A DNA stretch of 64,000 bases from Colius striatus (Eukaryota; Chordata; Aves; Coliiformes; Coliidae): assembly GCF_028858725.1 (NCBI RefSeq), contig NC_084790.1:5462001-5526000 (forward strand), given 5' to 3'. Shown in pieces: positions 53,801 to 64,000 of this stretch (its first letter is position 1; each line of letters begins with the position of its first letter). The notes below the pieces were generated by a model. That model did no database searches and was not told where the DNA came from. It was given only the letters and a program-made list of their open reading frames with translations. A program made the translations under genes and the position numbers.

Positions 53801-54378
53801 ATACTCCTTGGCACCCCCAAAGCTCAGGGAAAGTTGAAAGGATGAACGGGGAAATTAAAAAGCACCTAACCAAATTAATGATAGAGACCAAAATGAGTTG
53901 GGTGAAGTGTCTCCCCCTAGCCCTCTTGAACATAAGGACACAACCGAGGGCTGATACAGGACTTTCCTCCTTTGAAATGTTATACGGAGTGCCCTATGAT
54001 TTGGAAAAACCAATAGAACATCCTAAAGTGGAAGAAAAGATGTTGCAAGAATACCTTATAGAGCTCATGAAAAGGAGGCAAGAACTGTTAAAGCGAGGCC
54101 TGGCAGTTCAGAGACTACCTTTAGATATAGCAATACATAGTATTAAACCAGGAGATCAGGTACTCATAAAGACATGGAAGGAATCATCATTAACCCCTCG
54201 CTGGGAGGGACCGTTCCTTGTTTTACTTACCACAGATACCGCAGTCCGCACCGCGGAAAGAAGTTGGACACACGCTAGTCGGATAAAGGGTCCTGTCCTG
54301 CACACAGACTGGGAGGTCGCTGGAAAACCGGACGATTTGAAGCTGACTCTCAAGAGGAAACAGAGATGCGACGCATAG
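50887..54378 (+). pseudogene. pol: Proviral pro-pol (one premature UAG)
   Basis: It encodes protease, reverse transcriptase, RNase H and integrase. Protease: active-site DSGA at 50986-50997 and the GRD near the end of the domain. RT: YVDD at 51853-51864 with LPQGF upstream. A UAG at 52336-52338 interrupts the frame in the connection between RT and RNase H; the same frame reopens at once. RNase H: first Asp at 52759 (DGS), TDSK and a C-terminal Asp. Integrase: HHCC zinc site (His 53356, His 53368, Cys 53458, Cys 53467) and the catalytic D-D-E at 53554, 53728 and 53836, with the D-35-E spacing intact. A WEGPF-type C-terminal domain ends at UAG 54376-54378. Apart from the one UAG, every catalytic residue I looked for is present. 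Confidence 0.94.
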
Positions 54379-54506
54379 CCCTGGATACTAGGCTTCTTAT
54401 GGACAATTGTAAAGAATCATATAAGTCGCACATCGCATGTCATGTATGTAAGCAATGCAATTTGTGGGTATGTCGAGTGTGTAATGGGTGCGGGATACAG
54501 CAGTGA
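54366..54506 (+). CDS. Small cysteine-rich ORF overlapping the end of pol
   Basis: A 46-codon ORF (ATG 54366, or internal ATG 54399) lies in a different frame from pol and overlaps its last four codons. Its C-terminal half has cysteines in CHVCKQC and CRVCNGC clusters, seven Cys within about 28 residues, suggesting metal binding. No family is recognised. Simple gammaretroviruses have env, not a separate ORF, at this place. It could be an accessory gene, a spliced exon, or leftover env leader. Only the sequence pattern supports it. Confidence 0.35.
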   Translation: MRRIALDTRLLMDNCKESYKSHIACHVCKQCNLWVCRVCNGCGIQQ

Positions 54507-54595
54507 AAAAGCTTGAAACCTTAACGAATACTGTAGAGGAGGTCGGTACAAAACGGTTCCACAATTAGAGGAGGAATTTATAACTAGGGATATAG

Positions 54596-54757
54596 AGTGT
54601 AGCAAACTATTTAGGTACCCTCTGGACTACAAGTTCAGGCATTTGGGAGATAACCAAGAGAAAGTGTAAGAAGCGTTTTGGTAAGAAAAGATACAGGGAA
54701 CATTCCAAACTTTGTGGGGATTCGGGACAGTGGCTAAGCCTTTGTATTCGAAAATAG
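54596..54757 (+). other. Open frame with lysine/arginine-rich stretch (pol-env spacer)
   Basis: An open frame of 53 codons without an ATG (frame 2) contains TKRKCKKRFGKKRYR followed by two further cysteines, ending at UAG 54755. The basic run resembles nuclear-localisation or RNA-binding arginine-rich motifs in general character. It would need splicing or a frame change to be translated. A further open stretch in frame 1 (54517-54669) lies between it and the cysteine-rich ORF. Confidence 0.3.
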
Positions 54758-54953
54758 CCCTATTGGGTTGAGTATTGGAAAGTGGATTGTGGCAGAACAA
54801 GGAGAGAATTTAGGAGGCAGTCCCCTGAAGACTACAACTGCTGCCGAGAAGATAACTCACCCGGCTATTCTGAAGCAACGGAATAGGCCCAGGGTAAGGC
54901 AGAGGGGTATCCTTGTGGGGATCAGCAAGTGCCTCCGAAAACTTCTAAAATAA
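54738..54953 (+). other. Open frame with second arginine-rich stretch (pol-env spacer)
   Basis: This is a 71-codon open frame without an ATG (frame 0), ending with KQRNRPRVRQRG, then a hydrophobic/basic tail and UAA at 54951-54953, just before the env ATG. Same caveats as the neighbouring frame: only the composition is notable. Confidence 0.3.
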
Positions 54954-54987
54954 AGTAGCTCCGTTAAGTAGAACAACCTTCAACAAA

Positions 54988-56139
54988 ATGAACCTTCGCT
55001 GGCAGACTTTCAGCCAACCAGGGGCTGGGTCGCTCTCTCTAATCCTCCTTACCTTACCAGTAATAATAGCAATAAATCAGGGGAGTTCCCACCAACCTTT
55101 TAAATGGACCCTCTATCGTTGGGAAGACCAAACGATAATACAACAACAGACCACATCAGGGTCACCCTCTTTTACTTCAACCTTATGCCAATTAGTTCGG
55201 ATTAAGCCATGCCTTAACAAAATAGGGTTTTATATGTGTCCCAGTACAGGGCCCTCATACTGTAATGCCCCAGGACACTATTATTGCGCTTACTGGGGGT
55301 GTGAAACAATTGCCTCAAACTGGCCAATTCCTTCAGCAAATACTGATAAGTTTTTAAGGGTCAGATGGGGACCTCCAGGATGCATTCCCCCTACGGGAGT
55401 CTGGAGTCGGTGTCACCGTCATGCTTGTAAGCAAAACGAGCAAGAAAAGGACGGCAACTGTGAATATATATTCCTTAACGTAACAGACCCTGAGCATAGT
55501 GGGTGGCTTGTTGGAAAAACCTGGGGAATGCGGTATTATGAACCGGGAGATGATAGGGGAGGCATGTTCATCATAAAGAAGGAAGAAATTAAATTGACCC
55601 CTCGAGCGATAGGTCCCAATCCAGTGGTGAAATCCTCTTCCCCTCTGAGTAAGGATACAAAGGCAGTAGAAAAAGAGAATATAATAGTAAGAGAGGAAAC
55701 TGTCACTGAAGTCCTGAAATCTCTAAATACTGAAGCCTCGGAATCTTTGAATCCTTTATGGGAAATTATTCAGGCTACTTATCAAACCCTAAATTATACT
55801 CGACCCAACCTAACCACTGGTTGTTGGTTGTGTTATAACGGTAATCCACCCTTTTATGAAGCTATAGGGGATAGTCGCCTGTATACCATAAGCAAAGAGT
55901 CTGTGCCTAATCAATGTCTCTGGGAAAAGCAAAAAAGGGGAATAACTATGCAACATGTAGTTGGGATAGGAACTTGTATAGGTAAAGTACCAAATTCCAA
56001 GAGGTCACTTTGTGGGAATATCATACCAAGCCTTAATGAAACCACAGGATGTATTATTCCCCCGAATGGAACAAAATGGATATGTTCCAGGACGGGACTT
56101 ACTCCATGCGTATCTTTAAAAGTGTTTAATAGTTCCTGA
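54988..56139 (+). pseudogene. env: Proviral env, surface (SU) region
   Basis: This is the receptor-binding part of the envelope glycoprotein. The ATG at 54988 is followed by a hydrophobic signal segment (residues ~16-31). There are many cysteines, six N-X-S/T glycosylation sites, and CWLC (residues 279-282), the CXXC isomerase motif by which gammaretroviral SU holds TM through a labile disulphide. The frame ends at UGA 56137-56139 after 383 codons. A second UGA in the same frame follows at 56146-56148 before similarity to the SU C-terminus fades, and the TM part then continues in another frame. So SU and TM cannot be made as one precursor from this copy. Confidence 0.9.
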
Positions 56140-56207
56140 GAGTATTGAATGTCAGTTACCATTATTCCAAAGATATTATATCATCCGGAAGATGTGATGT
56201 ATAATAT

Positions 56208-56861
56208 TTGGGAAACAGGGATCATCATACCAAGCGGGAACCCATTACGGCCATTACCATAGCCACGTTGTTAGGGTTAGGAGCAGCTGGCGCAGGAACA
56301 GGGATAGCTTCACTTGTTCAACAAAATCAAGGATTCAACTCCTTAAGAGCTGCAATAGATGAGGACCTAGAGAGGATTGAAAACTCCATAACCGCCTTAG
56401 AGAGATCTCTAACATCACTATCTGAAGCGGTGTTACAAAACAGGAGAGGGATGGATCTCCTCTTCTTACAGCAAGGGGGATTATGCGCAGCCTTGAAAGA
56501 AGAATGTTGTTTTTATGCAGATCACACAGGGGTGGTCCGAGACTCAATGGCAAAATTAAGAGAGAGACTGGAACAGAGAAAAAGAGAAAGGGAAGCTGCA
56601 AAAGGGTGGTATGAGTCTTGGTTTACTCAGTTCCCGTGGTTAACTACATTGTTATCCACAATAGCTGGACCTTTCATAATATTATTACTTATCCTAACTT
56701 TTGGACCCTGTATCCTAAATCGATTTATTGAACTAATTAAAAGTCGTATAGAGCAGGCACACCTTATGCTGCTACAGAAACGTGGTACTAATGAAGAAGC
56801 CGAAATGGCCTTATTAGACCGAGATGCGGTAACTCGATTTGATCAACAAATAAATGAGTGA
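56208..56861 (+). pseudogene. env: Proviral env, transmembrane (TM) region
   Basis: This is an open frame of 217 codons without an ATG at its start (first codon TTG), in a different frame from SU. It begins near a KR basic site typical of the SU/TM cleavage, followed by a glycine/alanine-rich fusion-peptide-like stretch, a heptad-repeat helix, the conserved segment preceding CX6CC that is called the immunosuppressive domain (residues ~77-93), CX6CC (93-101), a second helix, a membrane span (about 145-170) and a ~40-residue cytoplasmic tail ending at UGA 56859-56861. It keeps all TM domains, although it has been cut off from SU by the stops and frame change upstream. Confidence 0.9.
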
Positions 56862-56877
56862 AAAGGAAAGGGGGAAA
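56861..56877 (+). other. Polypurine tract
   Basis: AAAAGGAAAGGGGGAAA lies directly before the 3' LTR and overlaps the TM stop. It primes plus-strand DNA synthesis in retroviruses. Confidence 0.9.
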
Positions 56878-56878
56878 T

Positions 56879-57368
56879 TGTAATGGGTGATGGTCAAAAT
56901 TGTTATTGTTGAGCAAATTGAGTGGGATTCAGTTGTGTTGTGCATGTTGTTGTGAGCAATGACTGTGTTTGTGTAAGTTTTATTATGTTTTGTGGAACCT
57001 TGTAATAGTAGTTAAGTGGTTAAGCCAACACCTGGTCAGCGCTGGGAAGGTGCAACAAAATAGCGAAACTTCAAAGGCAGGAACACCCAGCAACATTTTT
57101 CACCAATCTGGAGCTGGTAGGTGAGCAAGGACAGCGCGTGGACACCGTCGACTGACCAACCAGAGACCGATTCGTCGGAGTGTCCCAGCCCATGAAGGGG
57201 GGGGAAACATATATAAGGACATATGAAAAGTTGCACGGTGTGCCGTGGCGGAACTGTTGGACTTCCCCCGGTCACCCAGCGCTGTTTGCCCTTTTATCGC
57301 TTGCTACAATTGGTTTAATAAAATTCTGTTTGGTTAAGAAAGCTTTAGAGGCTGATTCGTCTATAACA
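56879..57368 (+). repeat. 3' LTR
   Basis: This 490-bp LTR has the same borders as the 5' copy (TGTAATGGG ... CTATAACA). It differs by 15 substitutions and no net indels, and is followed by the GTGCA duplication at 57369-57373. Confidence 0.96.
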
Positions 57369-58140
57369 GTGCACATGGCCTGCAGTAGGTATTTTGGAGG
57401 AGCTCTGAGTAAACCAGAGCTTTACTTTACTCCCAGACAATCCCTACAGCTCCGTCTTCAAAGTACATGGACAAAGAAACTTCAGCAGCAGCTACTCACC
57501 TCCTGCTGTCACCTCAACACACTGTTCTCAAACAGTGTTTCTTTTACAGCAGTAAATTTTTGGTGGCCAAACCACATTTCTATGGTTGATATCATGAAAA
57601 CCTCCAAGAACTAAAGTGCAAGAAGACAGCAAACCCCATTCATTTCATTTCATTCATGATCCTCCCATGCCAACTCTGACAGGCCAGTCTGAGCTCAGGT
57701 TTCTCCAAGTTTCTCCTGTTGTCATGGGTTTCAGTGTAGTATGTCATGCTAACACTCACTGAGGAAGAGACAAGGACCTGCTAGAGGAATGGCTACATCA
57801 CCACTCACCAGCAGTCAATGAGTACTTTCTATGCTCTGTTCTATGGAACATGTAGGAATCAGGATTGTAAGTAACAAGACAGGGCTTTTATCAGGGGGGA
57901 TAAACTTCTGCTGATGTGGAACAAGAGAAGCACAGGTAATGCTGACTATCTCCACACACCACAGGGCAGCAGTCTGAGCTGCTCTGGCAGCGCTCTCACC
58001 ACTGTGCTGGTAAGCAGAGCAAGGGGATGCTCTTAGTAACTGCAGTCCACTTTGTACACCACACTGCACACAGCTGCAAATCCTGTTCTTTCACAGGGAT
58101 CTAAGTTCAAACTCTGCTCTGCCATAAACCAAGCCTAAAA

Positions 58141-58205
58141 AAAATCACAGAATCTTAAGGGCTGGAAGGGACCTCGAAAAATCATCCTCCCACTCCCTGC
58201 CAGTC
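58141..58205 (-). mobile_element. CR1 3'-end fragment
   Basis: 'AATCACAGAATCTTAAGGG' and 'CTGGAAGGGACCTCGAAAA' are the reverse complement of a CR1 3' end. Only a short piece remains. Confidence 0.75.
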
Positions 58206-61200
58206 ATCCAATGTAACACCAATCATCACAATGGTTTCTACAGAGACTGACAGAGGCAACAAAAGTCTCTCTGCAGCCTCAAGCTGCTGACCATATTTAG
58301 AAATCACACAAGAAAGAAAACTCTCTGGGCTCTGTCTTGGTGCAGTTCTTAACAGAGCTTCAGACAATGCTGCTGGCAAGAGCCACAAGAAGAGTCCCTG
58401 CAACTGCAACCTGGGCTTCAGTGCTCAGTGGCCCTAGTTAGAGAAATACAGCATAAGCAACGTGAAAGTGTGGGGGATCGGAGACATCAGCAAGTCACGG
58501 GTAACAGACTGCAAAATGGAACCGTTTCCCGATTCAGTCAGCTACTTCCCGCACAGATTCCAGCACCAGTGTCGCCAGAGGAGCGAGCTGCCTTCTTCCT
58601 TCACCCACTGTTTGCTGCTTGGAGCTGCAGGCAGTGATCCGCGCCACTGCCACCTCCTGGCTAAACCGCCACGATGCTCCTCCTCCTCCTCAACAGGCAG
58701 GGCTGAATCTCAGCTCCCAGGGGAAGGGTTTCTGTGGCATGGGAAAAGCCAAGAACGACGACAGCAACACGACGTATCACAAGTTACATTAGCTCAAATT
58801 AATTTAAACCACCGCATTTATCTTCTGTGACAATCTAACGTGATTCCCGTATTTTTTAACAGCAGGCAGAGTGGATGGGTTGCTGTGACCAGTGAGAATC
58901 CATCCTACAAGTACATTAGAATCCGTAAGACACTGTGTAATAAAATCCAGTTGTTCCCAATAGTAACAAAAAGCCTGAATTTTCACTAGACACCATTCCA
59001 GGCCAAGAAGGAATCTTCCCATGAATTAACTACTCTAAATTACTTAATTTAGGATTTCTAAAAGAAAAGGGGCACAAACCCTAACTCCAGGTAAACCAAT
59101 ATATTCTGACACACTCCCTGGTTTCCCTGGCGATGGCTGATGAATCATTTTCCAGTACCAACCTGCAGCTCGATGGGCAGTTAGATAACACCCTTCCTTG
59201 GTACTCCCATTTCCCAAGGCACTGACTCTCCTCCTGGCCCCTGGGAAACAGATCGTGGTGCAGCTTGTGCCAAATTCAACCTTGCTGTTGACATACAATG
59301 CATTTTCTTTTAGCACCCGCTAGAAACTGGTGTGTGGAAAGGAGGTGCAGGATAATGTAACCTGCTGAAATCACAGGGCTTACATAAGAATCGGAGCACA
59401 GTTACCAAACCAGAGTCTAAACACAACGTGGGCTTTAAGTGACATAAGACCTTTGGACTATTTGTGATATCCCAGGCTTAACAGAAAGCTGATACCTTCA
59501 TGCTTGAGCTGCCTTGGAAGGAATCATTTTTCAATCTGCACTAATTTTACGCGTCATTCTTCTGAGACATCTCGTCTTTTCTTCTGGCGACGTTCTTTTC
59601 CCTGCTTAGCTTCAGCAATCAGAAACACATTGCGAGATGAGTAAGATTTCCCAATTGCTATTTTTTGGTTCACAGCTTTTTGCCTGTATGTAGCAGCTTC
59701 AATATAACCACAAAGTAAGAGACGACTGATTCTTATCTCCTTTATTACAATAGTCACTATCCACTGTCTGGAAAACCTTAGAGAGGAAATTATGTAGATA
59801 ATTTAAAAGAACTTGAAAAGCGAAATGGTGATCCTGTGGTGAGGGTTGTAGTCTGGACAAGAAACAACAAAAGCTCTGACCCCAGCCATCACTCACTTAC
59901 ATAATGTCAGGCAGGTCTCAGTTCCACATCTGCAGAACAGGGATATTTACTCCTCTGACAGCATAATGCCAAATTTAATCATACGGGCCGCTCAAGTAGA
60001 CACACAAGTAACTACCGCTGGAAACCCTTCAGGAGTAAGTTCTCTTTTACATCACTTCTTCTCTAATCAACGCCCTAAGCATTATTGAGAATGCTGTCTT
60101 CCTGGTAAAGGTATTAAGCAATTCTCACAGGGTGTAGAGGGAGGCTGAGAGTTTTAAGCATGGAGATGAAAGCACCCCAGTATTTATAGGAAAAGTATGC
60201 AAACACTACAGCAATTCATTGCCCTGCATCGAGGTACTTGGGGCAGCAAGCAGGCTGAATTCCCGTTTGAAAAGCAAAACGGGAAACTGTTTTGTAACGT
60301 GCTGCCTCAGTTTTTCATTCTGCAAGCTCTCAATGTGCCAAGGCATGGCTGCAGAATTATTTCACAGCTCTCAGTTCATAGACATGATCCCTTGGTTTTT
60401 CACTCACATATCCCGCTCGAATGTGCAGCATGTGGTAGCAGCACACACGAAATGACTGAGAAGTGCATTCCACTATCAGTTGTACTTCAGTTGCTTGTAG
60501 TCTGAGAATAACAAAACAGAGCTGAAGCAATCTGAAGATGAAATTGCAAAATTAAGATTGTAAACAGAAACAGCCCTTAGCTATAACACACTCACTTTTG
60601 TTCAGGTCAACTAAGAAGTCTGATACAAGCAATGATTAGAGAGCCTCCTTATTTTTTTCGGTTCAATGTAGTGAAGAGCTTTCAGCAGTCTGGCTACTTG
60701 GTACTTATGCTGTAGCTTTCTCCTGACTTCACTTTAATTCCTTTTACTTCTTGCTAGTATCAGCTCTCATCAGAAACCTAAATGCATTACAACCCAGGGG
60801 GGTTCAGGAGAAAGCAGAAAGTTGGAAAATTTTAGTTCCCTACATGCCCATCCTTCTCCCTTTTAATACATTATGCAACTCCTCGTGTAGGGAAAAATCC
60901 TTACTGTGCACTTCTGAGAAACATGCTACATTGTGACTTCCGAATGCAGAAACAACTCATTTTCATAGCCTTCCCATGCTATTCAAGAAACCTTACTAAT
61001 TAGTTACTGCTGCATTAAAAAAAACTTCACACCAGCAAAAACCCCAGAACCCCTCCACCACCACCACCAAAACCACACACATGGCAAATCTCAAAAACCT
61101 TTCCCAACTCATTTTAGAATTACAGGTTGAAGGATGAAAGATGCAATAGGACCAAATCCCTCTCAGCACAAAGGCAATAACCTCAATATCAGTGTTAAGT

Positions 61201-61784
61201 TGGCTGGAGTGAAGCAGCACTTCCTAAAACTTCTATATTAACAATCAAGTTTGGTTCTTAAGTTGCAGTTGTGTAGGGGATAAGGCCTCAAGACAGTCTG
61301 CACGTGTCTGGAAAGGCTCAAGTAGCTTTCTGGACATTGCCTGCCAGACATTTTTTCCATCTGGAACATGATCAACAGCAAGGAAAAACAAAATCTCTGG
61401 TCTTAGGATGGCTTCATTCCAAGATCTTCCACTCTGAACCAGGAAGAAAATGTAATTCTCTTGCAGCTCACCTGAAAAGCCTCGCACTTTCCTACAGACA
61501 AGAATTACCATAAAATACTGCCATTGTCCAAGTGACATGTCTGAAAAAACAGCAACTTTCTATATGACTCTGTGACACACCACGATTTATTTCTGTACTT
61601 CCAAGGAAGCTGGTATACCTGTCCAGCAGGATCAATAGCTTCTCTTTAGGGGTAAGCATTTTAACAGCATTGACTCTGAACAGAGTATGTGCAAGCACAT
61701 CTTCAAACTGCTCATTAGATTTTCAGTCGTGCCCTCAATGCCTTAATCCCCAGAAAAGCATTTTAGTTCTGTGATGTATCAGGA

Positions 61785-61925
61785 AAGTCGATCACATCGA
61801 AAGATCATCTAGTCCAACTCCTCTGCCAGAGCAGGACCATCTACAATAGGTCACACAGGAACTCGTCTAGTTGGGGTTTGAATGTCTCCAGAGAAGCAGA
61901 CTTAACAAACAATCTCTTTGTCCCC
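61785..61925 (-). mobile_element. CR1 LINE fragment (older)
   Basis: 'AGATCATCTAGTCCAACTCC' and 'AGGTCACACAGGAACTCG' match the CR1 3' region in reverse orientation. The copy may extend to about 62190 in a more diverged form. Confidence 0.7.
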
Positions 61926-64000
61926 GAAAAAGAAAGGGGTATTTCCCTACTAACCTTAAGGTAAGGTTAGTAACGCCATAACTGGTCAATTCAGCTTAAA
62001 AACCTTCCATACCCTTTGGGAGAGCAGACTCCTAGCTCAGAAAAATCAGATGTGCAGTTTCTTGGAAAGATATTCTCAACTGATAAGCATTATCGAGATT
62101 ATAATCTCAATAATGTCTCCTCTGTGCAGAAACAGGATTAAAAATATCTAAGACAACTAGAGTACTGCTGCATAGGGCAATTAAACCTAACAGTAACGAC
62201 CCTGTACAGAGTTCTCCAAGTGAAAGATAATAATTAATAGATCATTTCAACAGGGAACTTTTGGTCTGCTTCCACACTCTGCCCAGGAGCTTGGCAGGTT
62301 TTCCAGGAAAGGGAATTCAAACAAAAGTTGTGTTTCCTTTTTGGTGGAAAGTTTTATATAATTTCTCACTTTCAGATGTGTTTCAACTGTGTTATAAGGC
62401 TCTTAACGCTGCAGTACACAGTGCAGAGCTTTAGACCACAGGGAACAGGACAAGAATGATAAATGTAAGCACATGACACATACCTGTTTTCGTGATAAAT
62501 GAGAGTGATCGGTAAGACACAGGTGAAATAAATATTTTGCAATGTGATGAAATAAAAGGACAGACTCCAAACATCTAGACTGACTGCTGTTCTCAGGGAG
62601 CCTCCACAGTGCTTGTGTACTTAAGTTCTTGGTACACAAAGAGGTGGCCTACATTGCAAAACCGATCCTCTCTGTACATATATGTAGGCCATGACTCAGT
62701 GTAAAGGCAGCTATTCCCAATATTCAAAGATGTTTCATCAGAAGATATTTGCCAATTCCAATCTGTAAAAGCAGCAACAGATCAGGACAGCAAGAGGATT
62801 TGTTTCAGACAAAAAAACCCCAAGGATGGGCCAGTTTTAAAAATAACTGAATTAAAAAAACACTGCCAAAACCCCAAACCACTAAATCCCTCTCAAATCT
62901 TTACCCTCATTTAAAGAGGCACAGCTAACGAGACAGGAGAACATGCCATTGTCAAAAAAAAGAACACTGATTATTTCCCAAGATCAGAGGGTGCCCTCTG
63001 TGATCCACAACAAACTTTTTCTTAGGCATTAGAATAAATTTGAACAGGTCAACTCAGGCAGAAATTATCCTGATGGATCAGAAAGCAGTAATTCTCATTT
63101 CTTATTCAGAATTATATTAGAAGCTTAAAACCTGCAAAACTATCTTGCTGCTGCCAGGATAAAAATCTTTATTAAGGACATCTGTGAACCCTAAGGTCAA
63201 GGTTATTTTCTACTGTCTATAGGAAATGCAAATGCTTGCCACTCTTTTCAACTCCTCTCTCTTTAAGGGGGATTTTAATTCTTCTGTCATGTCCCCAATA
63301 TATATGTACAACAGAGTATGCAATTTATTTTTAGCACAATCAGTGTATTTAAATAAAAATGTAAGAATTAACTAATGTATACTTTTAAGGCCAGCAAGAC
63401 AATACCACTCACTAGAGCCAGATTACTTAAAAAAAATGCCCTCTGCCTGCTAAAACAGTGAAAGTTTCTAATTTGAGTCTTATTCCAGTTTTGAACACTT
63501 TTACATTGCCACAAAAAATTACCAAGTTTCGTTCAGATGCACACGTGTGCTGGGAATATGAGTATTCCTTCTTCTTCACCCACATCCTTTGCAGAGAACA
63601 ATCCCTATGAATTGATAGGAAAGAGCTTTCTACAAAACAGACGGTGAAATAGTACAATAGTGTTTTCAAGATGTGAATAAAGCTACTATTATGGCACAAG
63701 GCAAATTCATTTGATGGAAGCTGGCAAGTAGTGTGCTATGAAAGACTTGTTTAAATCTTAATGCCCATGTCAGAACTTGCACAGTGACACTTCTGCTTTC
63801 AAATATAAACTGTAAAAGAGTAAAAACATCTTACAGTCATTAATTTTCAATGTACCTTTCCTCTACTTCTGAAATACTCAAAAGATGTAGTGTACAGTCT
63901 AGAGAAGTACTGCATTTATCAGTTCCAAACTGATGAGCTTGTAGCTAAGGATGTTCATTTCCTAAGAGTCAAATGGCAACTCCAAATCTTTCATGCAGTG

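Larger units (their letters stand above)
48327..57368 (+). mobile_element. Full-length endogenous gammaretrovirus-like provirus
   Basis: A 9.04-kb provirus is bounded by two 490-bp LTRs (TG...CA) and a GTGCA duplication. Order: LTR, primer site, ~550-nt leader, gag, pro-pol, a ~610-nt pol-env spacer, env (SU, TM), polypurine tract, LTR. Gammaretroviral traits: single CCHC knuckle, PPPY late motif, gag and pol in one frame separated by UAG, CXXC in SU and CX6CC in TM. Odd points: the long pol-env spacer with small ORFs, and the tandem repeats in the leader. It is damaged in gag, pol and env, so not replication-competent as written. The LTRs differ at 15 of 490 sites (3.1%), implying insertion some millions of years ago if usual avian rates apply. 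It lies antisense to PHOSPHO1. Confidence 0.97.
57374..64000. other. Right flank: unidentified, possibly part of a minus-strand gene
   Basis: AT-richer DNA without a gene I can name. In mammals ZNF652 follows PHOSPHO1, but I see none of its zinc-finger coding sequence. Exon-like segments with open frames and usable splice borders occur on the minus strand: 63629-63523, about 62639-62484, 61707-61619, 61491-61472, 59690-59554 (ends in KERRQKKRRDVSEE then stop) and 59319-59192. Their acceptors are uneven in quality and I cannot tie them to a protein family. They may be chance or an unrecognised gene. Confidence 0.25.

Overview
The window is bird genomic DNA from a gene-dense, GC-rich segment that looks like the region equivalent to chicken chromosome 27 and human 17q21.32. 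The evidence is a run of recognisable vertebrate genes in the known order (IGF2BP1, tRNA-Gln, GNGT2, ABI3, PHOSPHO1), vertebrate splice signals, and many CR1 retroposon fragments ending in ATTCTRTGA-like repeats, which are typical of birds. B4GALNT2, which lies between IGF2BP1 and GNGT2 in mammals, is not visible.

Layout. Positions 1-9018 are an IGF2BP1 intron. Positions 9019-18342 (+) carry its last 13 coding exons (RRM2 and four KH domains), followed by a very long AU-rich 3'UTR with three let-7 seed sites, apparently ending near 26.88 kb. Positions 26.9-28.4 kb are unusual: a purine tract full of AATAAA, a 42-43 bp near-perfect hairpin, an intact tRNA-Gln(UUG), a CCAAT/TATA-like promoter, and two abutting hexanucleotide arrays, (GGGTTC)21 and (GCCATC)13. 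GNGT2 (-) has two coding exons at 30379-31284. ABI3 (+) has eight coding exons at 33619-38396, with a ~400 bp CCGCA-type minisatellite in intron 3. PHOSPHO1 (-) is split into a 15-codon first coding exon (42027-42071) and one large exon (40419-41180), tail-to-tail with ABI3. A CpG island with CRE and CCAAT motifs lies at about 45.5-47.0 kb.

Positions 48327-57368 (+) are a full-length gammaretrovirus-like endogenous provirus. It has two 490 bp LTRs that differ at 15 sites, a 5 bp target duplication (GTGCA), a tRNA-His-type primer site, gag-pro-pol in one reading frame with a UAG at the gag/pol junction, and an env with CWLC and CX6CC motifs. It is damaged: one extra UAG in gag, one in pol, and stops plus a frame change at the SU/TM boundary. 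Two features are not standard for a simple gammaretrovirus: a leader array of five 41-bp repeats, each carrying a splice-donor-like GGGTAAG, and ~600 nt between pol and env holding short cysteine-rich and arginine/lysine-rich ORFs. These are the best candidates for something undescribed.

Positions 57.4-64 kb are AT-richer, with CR1 remnants and a few exon-like segments on the minus strand that I cannot assign to a known gene.

The cellular genes are functionally unrelated (RNA binding, phototransduction G-protein, actin regulation, bone mineralisation) and are each expected to be regulated on their own. All coordinates were read by eye, and family assignments rest on recognised sequence, not on searches.
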